In this document: in pieces, positions 1 through 9,314 of the stretch
Layout of the letters: every line of letters starts with the position of its first letter
Numbering within the stretch: the first letter of the stretch is position 1
DNA from: Salinicola aestuarinus
GTDB lineage: Bacteria; Pseudomonadota; Gammaproteobacteria; Pseudomonadales; Halomonadaceae
DNA length: 64,000 nucleotides
Reading direction: 5' to 3'
Assembly: GCF_003206645.1 (NCBI RefSeq)
Contig: NZ_PZJP01000001.1
Coordinates: 379,940-443,939, forward strand
Made by a program: the position numbers and the translations under genes
The notes under the pieces: generated by a model
What the model saw: the letters and a program-made list of their open reading frames with translations, nothing else
Told to the model about the DNA's origin: nothing
Databases searched by the model: none

Positions 1-102
1 GGAGCCGGCGCCCGCCAGCACCAGACAGGAGCCGTCGATGTAGCGCACCGCCTCCTGCTGGCGCGGATTGAGCTTGGCGAGACGTTGACGTATATCGGAC
101 AT
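1..102 (-). CDS. rep: ATP-dependent DNA helicase Rep, N-terminal fragment (cut by window edge)
   Basis: Only the first 34 codons are present. They read [20 protein letters not shown] followed by a stretch ending in LVLAGAGS, which is the UvrD/Rep superfamily I Q-motif (NPRQQEAV) and the beginning of Walker A (AGAGSGKT continues outside the window). Rep is a 3'-5' helicase that helps replication forks past obstacles. The ATG lies at 100-102. Rep, UvrD and PcrA share this N-terminus, but the very short lead before the Q-motif and the phrase 'CLVLAGAGS' fit Rep best. The call rests on a short fragment. Confidence 0.75.
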   Translation of the reverse strand, partial: MSDIRQRLAKLNPRQQEAVRYIDGSCLVLAGAGS

Positions 103-309
103 GGGGAACCTGAAGAGAGGCACGGTGAGCCCGCGCTATGATACATGCTGAGCCCGGTGAAGATCAGGCTACCCGATCCTGACACGACGACGTCCTTGGC
201 CCGTCCCGAGACGAATCGAGCCACCCGAAGAGAACGTCACAAGACAGCGGTGACGGACAAGACAACAGCAAAGAACAAGACAACACGCAGAGACGAGAGA
301 CAGCCCGAC

Positions 310-765
310 ATGCAGATCATTCGAGACGATCTTCGCGGTCCCGACATCGCCGCGCTGCTGCAGGCGCACCTGGACGACTTCGCGCCACACTCACCGCCGG
401 AGAGCCGCCACGCGCTGGACCTCGAGGAGCTTCGCCAGCCGGACGTGTACTTCTATACCGTGTGGGAAGACGACGACCTGCTCGGCTGCGGGGCGTTCAA
501 GCGGCTGGACGCGACACACGCCGAACTCAAGTCGATGCGAACCGATCCGCGCCATCTGCGCCGCGGCGTGGCCCGCGGCCTGCTTACCCACCTGATCGAA
601 TCGGCGAAGGCGGAAGGCTTGACGCGCTTGAGCCTGGAGACCGGCTCGCCGGCGCACTTCGCCCCGGCACGCAAGCTCTACGCCACGTTCGGTTTCGAGA
701 TCTGCGGCCCGTTCGGTGACTACGTCGAAGACCCGTACAGCGTCTTCATGACGCGCTCGCTGTGA
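310..765 (+). CDS. GNAT family N-acetyltransferase
   Basis: A 151-residue protein. The acetyl-CoA binding motif A is visible as RRGVARGLL (Q/R-x-x-G-x-A/G type) after the strand ELKSMRTDP, and the C-terminal half carries LSLETGSPAHFAPARKLYATFGF, typical of the GNAT fold where the Tyr near FGF acts in catalysis. The family transfers an acetyl group from acetyl-CoA to a small molecule or protein amine; the substrate here cannot be told. A longer reading frame opens at 145, but its first 55 residues are low-complexity Arg/Thr/Lys with no family resemblance, so the ATG at 310 is preferred. It lies between divergent rep and convergent trmL. Confidence 0.85.
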   Translation: MQIIRDDLRGPDIAALLQAHLDDFAPHSPPESRHALDLEELRQPDVYFYTVWEDDDLLGCGAFKRLDATHAELKSMRTDPRHLRRGVARGLLTHLIESAKAEGLTRLSLETGSPAHFAPARKLYATFGFEICGPFGDYVEDPYSVFMTRSL

Positions 766-768
766 CAA

Positions 769-1239
769 TCAAACATCCACTGCCCCGGCAAAATCGAGCT
801 GGCGCCACGCCTCGTAAACGATCAGCGCACAGGCGTTGGAAAGGTTGAGACTGCGGCTGTCGGCGAGCATCGGAATGCGCAGTCGCTGGCCAACGGGCAG
901 CGCCTCGAGCATCGATTGCGGCAAGCCGCGGGTCTCCGGGCCGAAGACGAGCGCATCGCCCTCGCGATAGTGCACGTGGCTGTAGCCGTGGCGACCGCGG
1001 GTGGAGACGGCGAAGACGCGCTCGGGGCCGACGGTTTCGAGAAACGCCGCCCAGTTGGCGTGGACCTCTACCCGCGCCCACTCGTGATAGTCCAGCCCGG
1101 CCCGCCGCAGACGCTTGTCGTCGAGCTCGAAGGCCATGGGTTCGATGATGTGCAGCCGAAAACCGGTGTTGGCACAGAGCCGGATGATATTGCCGGTATT
1201 GGGCGGGATCTCGGGCTCAAAGAGGACGACGTCGAGCAT
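769..1239 (-). CDS. trmL: tRNA (cytidine(34)-2'-O)-methyltransferase TrmL
   Basis: 156 residues, the normal size for TrmL. It methylates the ribose 2'-O of the wobble base of tRNA-Leu isoacceptors using S-adenosylmethionine. The SPOUT knot motifs are all visible: N14-TGNIIR near the start, FGPETRGL at 99-106, and RSLNLSNA at 129-136. The protein is a stand-alone SPOUT domain without an RNA-binding extension, as expected for TrmL. It converges with the acetyltransferase gene, leaving only a few bases between the two stops. Confidence 0.95.
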   Translation of the reverse strand: MLDVVLFEPEIPPNTGNIIRLCANTGFRLHIIEPMAFELDDKRLRRAGLDYHEWARVEVHANWAAFLETVGPERVFAVSTRGRHGYSHVHYREGDALVFGPETRGLPQSMLEALPVGQRLRIPMLADSRSLNLSNACALIVYEAWRQLDFAGAVDV

Positions 1240-1391
1240 GGTGGCCGCTCTCGCGTGGGGGAGGTTCTATGCATCATACGAAATCGGCGCCACTCTCTAC
1301 AGCGCCGTGAAGTTGGCTCGCTGCAAGAGTGACGCCGATCTGACTGCCTATGGCGCCTGGGGAGAACGCCTGGCTCGCCGTTCAGCGGGGT

Positions 1392-1946
1392 TTAGAAACC
1401 GACGCTGACGCCCAGCACCGGACCGCTGTCGAGCGTATGGCTGTCTTCGCCTTCGAAGTCGGAGCGCATGTAGCGGTAGCCGACGTAGGCGTAGGTCTGG
1501 GAGATCAGGTTCACGCGGGCCTGCGCGCCGTACTCGTAGCTCTTCTCGAGATCGCCGTTGCTCAAGCCTTCCGGCGTGTAGAAGCCGTAGCCGCCGATCG
1601 AGGTGAGCGGGATCGGCGTGTCGACGAAGGCCGATCCGCCGAGGCCAAGGCCACCGCCGTTGCCGTAGTGGGTGTCCTGGTACTGGTAGCGGCCACCGAC
1701 GGAGACATCAAGACCCGGCAGGTAGGGCGAGAACATCAGCGAGCCGGAGTACGCCTTGGCGTTGTGGCCGCTGTCATCGGTGTTCAGATAACCGACACCG
1801 GCGCGGAAACCGGGGAAGATCGTCTGGCTGGCTTCAGCGCCAAAGGAGTCTTCACCGCCGTTGGCCGAGACGCTGAGCGCCATCGCCTGCTGACTGGCGA
1901 AAAGGCAAGTGGCGGTGGCGAGCGCGAAACCCCAATGCTTGATCAT
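1392..1946 (-). CDS. YfaZ-like outer-membrane protein
   Basis: 184 residues with a clear signal peptide (MIKHWGFALATATCLFASQQ, cleaved after AMA). The mature part is rich in alternating aromatic/polar strands and glycine and ends in VSVGF with a terminal Phe, the classic C-terminal signature of an outer-membrane beta barrel. The pattern resembles the YfaZ family of putative porin-like proteins. The ATG at 1946 is preceded by AGGAGA at good spacing; the reading frame extends 26 codons upstream but without a better start. Its role is unknown; a small barrel in the outer membrane is the safe reading. Confidence 0.75.
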   Translation of the reverse strand: MIKHWGFALATATCLFASQQAMALSVSANGGEDSFGAEASQTIFPGFRAGVGYLNTDDSGHNAKAYSGSLMFSPYLPGLDVSVGGRYQYQDTHYGNGGGLGLGGSAFVDTPIPLTSIGGYGFYTPEGLSNGDLEKSYEYGAQARVNLISQTYAYVGYRYMRSDFEGEDSHTLDSGPVLGVSVGF

Positions 1947-2060
1947 GAACTGTCTCCTCAAAAAATCGCACCGAAGCGCGTTGGACTTCGTGCTTAAGGA
2001 TGCCATAATCACCGGCTTTATCAAACAGCGTTTCCAAATTATTGTTAACGCTGTGTTCGA

Positions 2061-2762
2061 TCATGTTGCCTGACGTACACCGTAGCGGTCCCGGTAGGCT
2101 CTGATCGCCTCCGCGTAGCGCGAGAAGTCGTCAGGATCATCGGCCCGAGCCGGACGCGATTCAAGATAGGTGAGCATCTGATCGAGATTGACGATGCTGA
2201 TCACCGGCATCGCATAGCGCGCTTCCACGGCCTGGATCGCACTGTGGGGCTCGAGACCGTCACCTTTCGGGGCCCGCTCCTGACGATCCAGCGCGATCAC
2301 CACGCCGGCGGCGCTGGCACCGGCTTGCTCGATGATCTGCATCACCTCGTTGATGGCGGTGCCGGCGGTAATGACATCGTCGATGATCAGGACCTGGCCC
2401 GCGAGATTGGCGCCGACGATGTTGCCGCCCTCACCGTGGGTCTTGGCTTCCTTGCGGTTAAACGCAAAGGGAATGTCGCGGTCATGGTGGTCCGCCAGCG
2501 CAATGGCTGCGCTCGCGGCAAGGGAGATACCCTTGTAAGCTGGACCGAACAGGACATCGGTCTCGATCCCGCTGGCAGCAATGGCACGGGCATAGAAGCG
2601 GCCCAGTCGAGCCAGGGCGCGGCCGGAACGAAAGAGTCCGGCATTGAAGAAGTAGGGGCTGACCCGGCCGGATTTGAGCGTGAATTCACCGAAGCGCAGC
2701 GCGCCCTCGGCCATCGCGAATTCGATGAACTCCTGCTGATAGGGCTGGATTTCCGCGCTCAC
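2061..2762 (-). CDS. pyrE: Orotate phosphoribosyltransferase
   Basis: 233 residues; converts orotate and PRPP to orotidine 5'-phosphate in de novo pyrimidine synthesis. The PRPP-binding motif [13 protein letters not shown] is at about 124-136, and the flexible-loop region [11 protein letters not shown] lies just before it. The chosen start is GTG at 2762, with GAGGGGAG upstream and the family N-terminus ([26 protein letters not shown]) directly following; the frame runs 22 codons further upstream through a terminator-like hairpin, which cannot be coding in practice. Divergent from crc. See the leader hairpin entry for possible regulation. Confidence 0.96.
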   Translation of the reverse strand: MSAEIQPYQQEFIEFAMAEGALRFGEFTLKSGRVSPYFFNAGLFRSGRALARLGRFYARAIAASGIETDVLFGPAYKGISLAASAAIALADHHDRDIPFAFNRKEAKTHGEGGNIVGANLAGQVLIIDDVITAGTAINEVMQIIEQAGASAAGVVIALDRQERAPKGDGLEPHSAIQAVEARYAMPVISIVNLDQMLTYLESRPARADDPDDFSRYAEAIRAYRDRYGVRQAT

Positions 2763-2814
2763 TCGACTCCCCTCTTTGCCTCGGCGCCTGTAGCGCCGGC
2801 CATTGTTTCGACCC

Positions 2815-2847
2815 AAAAACGCCCCCACTTAGGGGCGTTCTCTTTTA
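2815..2847. promoter_or_regulatory. Terminator-like hairpin in the pyrE leader (possible attenuator)
   Basis: Inverted repeat AACGCCCC (2818-2825) / GGGGCGTT (2832-2839) with a 6-nt loop. On the minus strand it is followed by a run of five T (A-run at 2815-2819), so it looks like an intrinsic terminator located about 53 nt upstream of the pyrE start codon. On the plus strand it is followed by TCTTTT. It lies between two divergent genes, where a normal 3'-end terminator has no gene to end. Enterobacterial pyrE is controlled by a UTP-sensitive attenuator just before the gene, so the same role is plausible here. Confidence 0.55.
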
Positions 2848-2901
2848 CCTAAATCGTCAAAGCTCGGGTATCATACACGCGCGACAAAGAAGGAACACGG
2901 T

Positions 2902-3669
2902 ATGAAAATCGCCAGCATCAACGTCAACGGGATACGTGACGCCGTCGAGCGAGGCTTCCTCGACTGGCTGGCCGAACAGGATGCTGACGTCGTTTGCGTG
3001 CAGAACCTGAAGGCCAAGAGCTTCGAGCTAGACGACAGCATCCTCTATCCGGAAGGCTATGAAGGCTACTTCCTGGATGCCGAGCAGGACGATTTCTCCG
3101 GCGTCGGTCTTTACTGTCGCAAGATTCCCAAGGCGATCATGTACGGGCTCGGGTTCGAGCAGTGCGATCACGAAGGGCGCTTTCTCCAGGCCGATTACGA
3201 CCGCTTCAGCATCGCCACCTTCCTGATGCCTGACGGCGACGACCCCGAAGCCAAGCAGACGTTCATGACCCAGTATCTGGAGTACTTGAACAAGATGTCG
3301 CGCAAGCGTCGCGAGTACATCATCTGCGGTACCTGGCACGTCGCCCACAAGACGCTGGATCTGGCCAACTGGACCGACAATCAGGCAACGCCCGGCTTCA
3401 AGCCCGAAGAACGCGCCTGGATGGATCAGGTCTTCGGCCCCATCGGCTTCATCGACACCTTCCGCGAGATCGACCGCGACGCCGGCCAGTACACCTGGTG
3501 GCCGAAGCTCGACCAGGAAGTGCCGCGGGCTCGTCAGGAAGGCTGGCGCCTCGATTACCAGGTGGTCGGCCCCAACTTCCGTCGCAACGTGAAGAATGCC
3601 TGGATCGACACCGACGCCAACTTCAGCGAGTTCGCCCCGCTGATCGTCGAGTACGACCTCGAACTCTGA
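2902..3669 (+). CDS. crc: Catabolite repression control protein Crc (nuclease-dead ExoIII/AP-endonuclease fold)
   Basis: 255 residues with the exonuclease III/EEP fold, but the catalytic site is lost. The ExoIII metal-binding Glu (LQETK) is replaced in VQNLK (N35), the GDxN motif is GTWH at 143-146, and the SDHAP motif is SEFAP at 242-246; only the Asp of RLDYQ (D218) is kept. This is the pattern of Pseudomonas Crc, which shares segments such as GLGFE, RKRREYI, VAH, WW and FDYQV. Crc acts with Hfq to block translation of A-rich target mRNAs during carbon catabolite repression. Its place between pyrE and rph matches Pseudomonas. AGAAGGAA upstream is a good ribosome binding site. Confidence 0.88.
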   Translation: MKIASINVNGIRDAVERGFLDWLAEQDADVVCVQNLKAKSFELDDSILYPEGYEGYFLDAEQDDFSGVGLYCRKIPKAIMYGLGFEQCDHEGRFLQADYDRFSIATFLMPDGDDPEAKQTFMTQYLEYLNKMSRKRREYIICGTWHVAHKTLDLANWTDNQATPGFKPEERAWMDQVFGPIGFIDTFREIDRDAGQYTWWPKLDQEVPRARQEGWRLDYQVVGPNFRRNVKNAWIDTDANFSEFAPLIVEYDLEL

Positions 3670-3704
3670 GCGCTCCCGGCGCGACCCCGCGACCGTTGCA
3701 CAGC

Positions 3705-3731
3705 AAAACGCCCCGCTCAGCGGGGCGTTTT
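3705..3731. terminator. Bidirectional intrinsic terminator between crc and rph
   Basis: A 12-bp perfect stem, AAAACGCCCCGC / GCGGGGCGTTTT, with a TCA loop. It has a T-run at the plus-strand 3' side and an A-run at the other, so it can end both convergent genes. Confidence 0.9.
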
Positions 3732-3760
3732 CGTTGGGGCAGCCGGCACCCGCAAATGGG

Positions 3761-4483
3761 TCAGCGGCGCACACCCAGTGTCTCGCGCTGCTTGTCGAAC
3801 AGCGCATTGCAGCCCGTCTCCGCCAGATCCAGCATCACGTTGAGCTCGGCGCGGGAGAACGCCTCGGCTTCCGCCGTGCCCTGAATCTCGATCAGCTTGC
3901 CGTCCTCGGTCATCACCACGTTCATGTCGGTGTCGGCGGCGCTGTCTTCCGGGTAGTCCAGATCCAGCACCGGTGTTCCCTTGTAGACGCCCACCGACAC
4001 CGAGCTGACCAGCTGCCGGAAGGGGTCGGACTTGATCATCTTCTTGCGCTGCATGGTCTGCAGCGCCTCGATCAGCGCCACGCAGGCCCCGGTGATCGAC
4101 GCCGTGCGGGTGCCGCCGTCGGCCTGGATCACGTCGCAGTCGACGGTGATGGTGTACTCGCCGAGCTTCTTGAGGTCCACCGCCGCCCGCAGGCTGCGTC
4201 CGATCAAGCGCTGAATCTCCAGCGTCCGCCCGCTCTGCTTGCCGCGCGTCGCTTCACGCCCGCCACGGGTATGCGTCGCGCGCGGCAGCATGCCGTACTC
4301 CGCCGTGATCCAGCCCTGATTCTTGCCCCGCAGCCAGCGCGGCACGCCAGCCTCGACGCTGGCGTTACACAGCACCTGGGTGTCGCCGAAAGTCACCAGC
4401 ACCGAGCCCTCGGCATGGCGGGTGAAACCGCGGGTCAGTGTGACCTCACGGGGCTGGTCGGGATTTCGTCCACTCGGGCGCAT
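3761..4483 (-). CDS. rph: Ribonuclease PH
   Basis: 240 residues, full family length. It is a phosphate-dependent 3'-5' exoribonuclease that trims tRNA 3' ends. Family blocks seen: MRPSGRxPDQPRxV at the start, [31 protein letters not shown] with the phosphate-site region, [17 protein letters not shown], and [16 protein letters not shown]. Unlike in E. coli K-12 there is no sign of a frameshift. GAGAGG precedes the ATG. The gene is divergent from yicC and convergent with crc; in enterobacteria rph and pyrE form one operon, while here crc is inserted between them in opposite orientation. Confidence 0.97.
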   Translation of the reverse strand: MRPSGRNPDQPREVTLTRGFTRHAEGSVLVTFGDTQVLCNASVEAGVPRWLRGKNQGWITAEYGMLPRATHTRGGREATRGKQSGRTLEIQRLIGRSLRAAVDLKKLGEYTITVDCDVIQADGGTRTASITGACVALIEALQTMQRKKMIKSDPFRQLVSSVSVGVYKGTPVLDLDYPEDSAADTDMNVVMTEDGKLIEIQGTAEAEAFSRAELNVMLDLAETGCNALFDKQRETLGVRR

Positions 4484-4628
4484 GAGAGCCTCTCACAACA
4501 GATGACGGTTGATAGCGAGCCGCCATTCTACCGATCTCGCGACCGAATTCACGGTTCAGCGCCGCCGCCCGTCATTTCAACGATGCGCTACACTCGCGCC
4601 ATTGGAATGTCGAACGCGAGGATCTCCC

Positions 4629-5492
4629 GTGCCCTACAGCATGACCGCCTTCTCCCGTCAGACGCAGGATGCCGACTGGGGCAGCCTGCAGCTCGAGCTG
4701 CGCTCGGTGAATCAGCGCTATCTGGAGCCGCACTTCCGTCTGCCCGACGCCCTGCGCGACCTCGAGCCCGTCTTCCGTGAAGCGCTGCGCAAGCGTTTCT
4801 CTCGCGGCAAGATCGAGTGCGCCCTGCGCTTCGAGCCCGCCGAGGCCAGCAGCGCCCCGGCGATCAACGACGCCCGACTCGATGCGCTTTCTCAGGCGCT
4901 TGGCCGAGTGCGGGCGACCCTCCCCGACGCCGCCATGCCCAACGCCCTCGAACTGCTCGCCCACCCCGGCGTGATGGCCACCGAGCGGCTGGACATGGAG
5001 CGCGTCAAAGCCGCCGCCCGCGAGCTCTTCGACACCGCCCTCATCGATCTTGAGAGCGGCCGCGCACGCGAGGGGGAACGACTCGCCGCCTTGATCCGAG
5101 AACGGCTCGCCGGCATTCGGGAGCAGGTCGCCATCGTCCGCGATCACCTGCCGACGATCCTCGAGCGGCAGCGCGACCAGCTACTCGAGCGACTGGAAAA
5201 CGCCCGCGCCGAACTCGACCCGCAGCGCCTGGAAGCGGAAATGGTGCTGCTGGCGCACAAGGCCGACGTTGCCGAAGAGCTCGACCGTCTCGAGACCCAC
5301 GTCACCGAGGTCGAGCGTCAGCTCTCGCAGAAGGGCCCCATCGGCCGACGCCTCGACTTTCTGATGCAGGAGCTCAACCGCGAGGCCAACACGCTCTCTT
5401 CCAAGGCGATCGTCGCCGACACCACGCGCTGCGCGGTGGAGCTCAAGGTGCTAATCGAGCAAATGCGCGAGCAGATTCAGAATATCGAGTAG
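4629..5492 (+). CDS. yicC: YicC/YloC family endoribonuclease
   Basis: 287 residues, identical in length to E. coli YicC. N-terminal YicC-like block (YSMTAFSRQ, LRSVNQRYLEPHFRLP) and C-terminal DUF1732 block ending MQELNREANTLSSKAIVADTTRCAVELKVLIEQMREQIQNIE are both present. The family is an endoribonuclease implicated in small-RNA turnover. The start is GTG at 4629 with GAGG eight bases upstream; the ATG twelve bases further in is the alternative. The frame runs 40 codons upstream into non-conserved sequence. Divergent from rph across about 145 bp. Confidence 0.92.
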   Translation: MPYSMTAFSRQTQDADWGSLQLELRSVNQRYLEPHFRLPDALRDLEPVFREALRKRFSRGKIECALRFEPAEASSAPAINDARLDALSQALGRVRATLPDAAMPNALELLAHPGVMATERLDMERVKAAARELFDTALIDLESGRAREGERLAALIRERLAGIREQVAIVRDHLPTILERQRDQLLERLENARAELDPQRLEAEMVLLAHKADVAEELDRLETHVTEVERQLSQKGPIGRRLDFLMQELNREANTLSSKAIVADTTRCAVELKVLIEQMREQIQNIE

Positions 5493-5761
5493 CGTCGCGA
5501 CTCCGTTTCCCGAGTCCCAGGCACCTGGCTGGCTCCAACGCCTCTAACGCGTTTCGTGGGTCGTTAAACGGTGTTGATGCAGGCCTTTGATGGCGCGATC
5601 CCCGTACGGGCCACGAGGCACGCAGGCAGTGATGTATCGCGAATAACGACAGGCAATCCCGGCCCCGAAACATGCCTTAGCCACCGCTCTGCCTCGCCCG
5701 CTGGCGAGGCGATCCCCATCTCATACGGGTCAAAGGCGCGAACGACATCGCGCCCTCTGCG

Positions 5762-6964
5762 CTACTGCCCGCGCTCTATCCTGCCGGTGAGCTTGCGGAA
5801 CTCCTCTCGAATCTCCGCATTCTGGAACTCGACCGTATCTGGCATCTGTAGATTGGAGAGGGCTTCAAAGGTGTCGAGACCGTCATTGATCAGTGATGAC
5901 ACGGCGCTGCTCAACGACACGGTGCGATAGTTCACGATGGCTTCTTTCTCTTCATGCCGACTGAGCCGAAGCGCGTCCTGAACCTTGTCTCGCTGACTGG
6001 TAACGATGCGCTCGTACAGATCGATAGTCCGAACGGTCAACCGATTGGCCTCGATACTCTGCTCAAGCCCTGCAGGATTCCTCGAGCTTTTCATCAACTG
6101 CCGGGCGTCGGCAATGATGGTGTCAGCCTCATCTCGAAACTCGCTCAACTGAGGCAGTACGCTATTGTTGACTCGGTCGACGAAGGTTTCCTGCATGTGC
6201 ACGATCAGCTTGTGCAGAATGACGACCATCCCGTAATAACGCTTGGCAAACTCCAGGTTCTCGCCACTCTCGGACGTGAGCTCCGCAAGGTCCTCGGTCA
6301 CGTCGCGAATACTGTTGAATACCACCCTCATTGTGATGACGTCGTCACCAATGGCGGAGGTCATCCAGAGCTCGAGCTGATCGGCTGACATGTCACTTCC
6401 AAGCTCTGCGAGCTTCGCCGACATCGTGTCTCGAAGCGCTTCGAGGGATTGCTGATAGCTCTCGACATTGCCCTGGTGGGCTTCGATCAGGATGTCGTAG
6501 TCGCCTCGGGTCGATGCGGTGAAATTCTTCAGCGTCGTGGTAGGCGTCCAGCGTGTCAGCGCACCGGCATCTTCCTCAGGGGCTAGCAGGCGCTTCTCCT
6601 TGAGCTCCGACACCTGATCGTTCTCCTCTCGGATTCGCTGCTCTATGGACCGGTAATCATTGCGATACTCGGTGAGCTCCGGAATCTCCAGTACCTGGAT
6701 CGCTTCTTCAATCAGCTTGTTGATATCGTCGTTGGCGCTTTCCTGGTCGCGTCCAATCCAGGTGCTTTCGGGCAGTTGCGCCAATTCATCGAAGTAACCG
6801 GCAGCATCTCTGAGCAAGTGTATTGCAGAGGATTTATCGACTTGCGGCGCTTCGACGGCCTCGCGTTCATCCGGCGGAGATTCCTCTTCACTCATCGCAT
6901 AACCCGGTGCGAGACAAGCGACAATCATTGCAAAGACAAGAGCACTGCGAACTATTGACGGCAC
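5762..6964 (-). CDS. Exported helical protein of unknown function
   Basis: 400 residues. A signal peptide is visible (SALVFAMIVACLAPGYAMS, cleavage near residue 23-25), followed by an acidic linker and a long, Glu/Leu-rich, almost proline-free region with heptad-like spacing, so the mature protein is probably an all-helical, partly coiled-coil periplasmic protein. I do not recognise the family. The start is GTG at 6964 with GAGG at ideal spacing. It stands alone: about 270 bp separate it from yicC and about 350 bp from the chemotaxis gene, so it is likely monocistronic. No catalytic motif, lipobox or peptidoglycan-binding domain is seen. Confidence 0.7.
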   Translation of the reverse strand: MPSIVRSALVFAMIVACLAPGYAMSEEESPPDEREAVEAPQVDKSSAIHLLRDAAGYFDELAQLPESTWIGRDQESANDDINKLIEEAIQVLEIPELTEYRNDYRSIEQRIREENDQVSELKEKRLLAPEEDAGALTRWTPTTTLKNFTASTRGDYDILIEAHQGNVESYQQSLEALRDTMSAKLAELGSDMSADQLELWMTSAIGDDVITMRVVFNSIRDVTEDLAELTSESGENLEFAKRYYGMVVILHKLIVHMQETFVDRVNNSVLPQLSEFRDEADTIIADARQLMKSSRNPAGLEQSIEANRLTVRTIDLYERIVTSQRDKVQDALRLSRHEEKEAIVNYRTVSLSSAVSSLINDGLDTFEALSNLQMPDTVEFQNAEIREEFRKLTGRIERGQ

Positions 6965-7256
6965 GAAAACCTCATTCTGACGACTTCATCTCATGAAAAA
7001 TCGATGACAACGTCTGGCGATATCAAAGATGCGTGAATGGAGTTATCGGCAAATAAGCGTCAGAAATACAGTCATCGATCCGACCGAACTGTCCGATACT
7101 TCCTGCAGGGAACGCTGTAGCGCCGGGCGCCAGCCGGTACGGCAGCCTCACGGGGTGTCCGGGGGGCGCCTCGTCGCCTACGAGGAACAGCAACATCACG
7201 CTCTGATAGGGCCAATGACAGCGCGATGCGGGGCAAAGAATGCCGACATCGCCGGC
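6965..7256. other. Intergenic region without a gene
   Basis: Holds the presumed promoter of the exported helical protein and read-through space before the chemotaxis terminator. Short frames on both strands lack ribosome binding sites and family resemblance. Confidence 0.6.
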
Positions 7257-7282
7257 AAAAAAAAGCCCCGCGAGCGCGGGGC
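7257..7282 (-). terminator. Intrinsic terminator of the chemotaxis receptor gene
   Basis: Stem GCCCCGCG / CGCGGGGC at 7265-7282 region, followed on the minus strand by eight T (A-run 7257-7264). It lies just after the stop codon of the chemotaxis gene. Confidence 0.88.
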
Positions 7283-7314
7283 AAAGAAGAATGTAACAAG
7301 GCATGCGAGGTGGG

Positions 7315-8979
7315 TCAGAAGGTCGACCACTCATCATCGGATGCCACAACGGGCTGGGGGGTCGGCGGACGCTGGCTCGTCACCGGCTTCGCTGCCACCT
7401 CGGGCGCCGGGGCTTGAGCGTTGGACTCGGAGGCCACCCGGAACGTCGAGACCAGCTCCGAAAGGTGCTTGGCCTGACTCTCGAGCGACGCCGAGGCCGA
7501 ACTGGTCTGCTGCACGAGAGAGGCGTTCTGCTGGGTCACGCTATCCATCTCCGTGACCGCCGTGTTCACCTGACCGATGGCGGTGTGCTGCTCTCGCGTC
7601 GCGGAGGCAATCTCGCCCATCAACGTCGCTACCGTACCCACCGACTCGACGATTTCTCTCATCGTATGGCCACTGCGCTCCGCCTGTGTCGCCCCGCTGG
7701 TGATGTGATCCGTCGTCCGCGACACCGTCTCCCTGACGCGTTTGGCAGCTTCTGCACTGCGGCTCGCCAGCGATCGAACTTCTGTTGCCACGACGGCGAA
7801 ACCGCGTCCCGACTCGCCGGCTCGCGCCGCTTCGACGGACGCATTCAACGCCAGGATATTTGTCTGAAACGCGATGGAATCGATGACATCGACCAGCTCG
7901 TTGATCTCTTTCGAGCTTTCCGAGATCGTCCGCATCGATTGGATCGTCAGTTCGACGTCCTGATTGCCGCCCGTCGCCCGTTGCGCAGCCTCGGTCGATA
8001 GCCGCTGCGCCTCTTCGGAAGACTCCGCGTTCTGGCGCACCGTCGAGGTGATCTCTTCCATGCTGGCCGCCGTCTCCTGGAGTGCAGCCGCCTGCTCTTC
8101 GGTACGCGCGGAAAGATCCTGACTCCCCGCAGCGATCTCGTTGGCGCCGGTGTAGACGCTCGTACTGCTGGCACGAAGCGAGCTGACCAACTGGCTCAGA
8201 CTGTCCTGCATCGCCTTCAACGTCGCCATCAGCGTGGCCACTTCGTCGCGACCCTTCGGCTCGATGTGAGACGTCAGATCACCTTCGGCGACACGCTGCG
8301 CCACCCGTACCGCATCCGCCAGCGGGCGAGCAATGCTGCGGGTGATGAGCACCGCGAGCACGACGGCAAGCGCCAACGCCGTCGCTGCGGAGACGAGCAG
8401 CCCGACGAGGGAGGCATCATATTGCTGATCCACGGTGACAACCGACTCTTCCACCCGCTCCGACACGGCGTCATCGATACCCTGGGCCGCCGTCTCGAGC
8501 CGATAGATGGCCGGCTTGAACTCGTCGAACGCCTCGTCCGCGCCACTCGTGGTCGTGATTTGTCCGTTGAGAATCCGCTGATAGACCGTTGAGAAACCTG
8601 CCTCGTAACCTTGCAGCGCCTGGCTCGCTTCCTGATAGCGCGCGTCGATTTCAGGCGTGCGGGCGAGCTGCTCACCCGCTGCCAGTGTCGCCGTCAGCGC
8701 CTGCTGGGTCTCCTCCCAGCGGCTCCTGTACGAGATCACGGCCTCACGATCGCCAATGTTGATGAAGGCATCTTTTTCATAGCGTCGAAGCTCGAGTCCC
8801 TGGCGCTGAATCTCTGCCGCGTTGAAGCCGAGAGCAACATCTTCCTCCAGTGCTACATGCGCCGTGTACTGGATCGCGTTGAGCCCGATGACGCCGGCCG
8901 CAAGCGTGCCCAGCAGCAGTAGAGAGACAATGGCGAACGCGCACGCAAGGCGCGTCCCAATTTTCAGTCGAGTCAGCAT
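7315..8979 (-). CDS. Methyl-accepting chemotaxis protein (4-helix-bundle sensor, Tsr/Tar-like)
   Basis: 554 residues. Order: N-terminal membrane segment (about 10-30), a periplasmic all-helical sensor of about 150 residues, second membrane segment (near 190-210), HAMP domain ([23 protein letters not shown]), and the cytoplasmic signalling domain with the highly conserved hairpin tip containing [23 protein letters not shown]. The protein ends in a Pro/Ala-rich linker and EWSTF, matching the xWxxF pentapeptide that tethers CheR/CheB in Tar/Tsr. The ligand cannot be predicted. ATG at 8979 is preferred over GTG three codons upstream because [11 protein letters not shown] is the usual beginning. 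No che genes are nearby. Confidence 0.93.
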   Translation of the reverse strand: MLTRLKIGTRLACAFAIVSLLLLGTLAAGVIGLNAIQYTAHVALEEDVALGFNAAEIQRQGLELRRYEKDAFINIGDREAVISYRSRWEETQQALTATLAAGEQLARTPEIDARYQEASQALQGYEAGFSTVYQRILNGQITTTSGADEAFDEFKPAIYRLETAAQGIDDAVSERVEESVVTVDQQYDASLVGLLVSAATALALAVVLAVLITRSIARPLADAVRVAQRVAEGDLTSHIEPKGRDEVATLMATLKAMQDSLSQLVSSLRASSTSVYTGANEIAAGSQDLSARTEEQAAALQETAASMEEITSTVRQNAESSEEAQRLSTEAAQRATGGNQDVELTIQSMRTISESSKEINELVDVIDSIAFQTNILALNASVEAARAGESGRGFAVVATEVRSLASRSAEAAKRVRETVSRTTDHITSGATQAERSGHTMREIVESVGTVATLMGEIASATREQHTAIGQVNTAVTEMDSVTQQNASLVQQTSSASASLESQAKHLSELVSTFRVASESNAQAPAPEVAAKPVTSQRPPTPQPVVASDDEWSTF

Positions 8980-9125
8980 GTTATGCACCGGTTGGAGGGA
9001 GTTGACTGCTTTATCGGCGCACGCTGAAAGAACTTAAGTAGAGTTAGGATAAGAAATCGGCGGACGGCCAACCGGTCGGCACGCATCACCCGCCACAGGC
9101 CAGTGCAAACATGCCGGGTCCGGTC

Positions 9126-9314
9126 TCAACCGAAAGCCAGGTAGAGCATGCCCAGGGTCAGCGTACCGGCCGCCCCCAGGGCGCCCCCGTAGACAACGCC
9201 CAGACAGAGACTGGGCAATACGCTTCGCCCTACCGCCAGGTGGTAAGCCACCGCGCGAAACACGAACAAGAGTGAAGAGAGCGCCATTACGACGATCGCT
9301 GTCTGCCAAACCAT
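9126..9314 (-). CDS. Small two-segment membrane protein, unknown
   Basis: 62 residues starting MVWQTAIVVMALSSLLFVF. Two hydrophobic helices are seen, one at each half, joined by a short polar piece (AVGRSVLPS). A plausible ribosome binding site (AGGGACGG) precedes the ATG at 9314; a longer frame to 9365 adds only a polar, unlikely lead. No family recognised. Confidence 0.5.
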   Translation of the reverse strand: MVWQTAIVVMALSSLLFVFRAVAYHLAVGRSVLPSLCLGVVYGGALGAAGTLTLGMLYLAFG

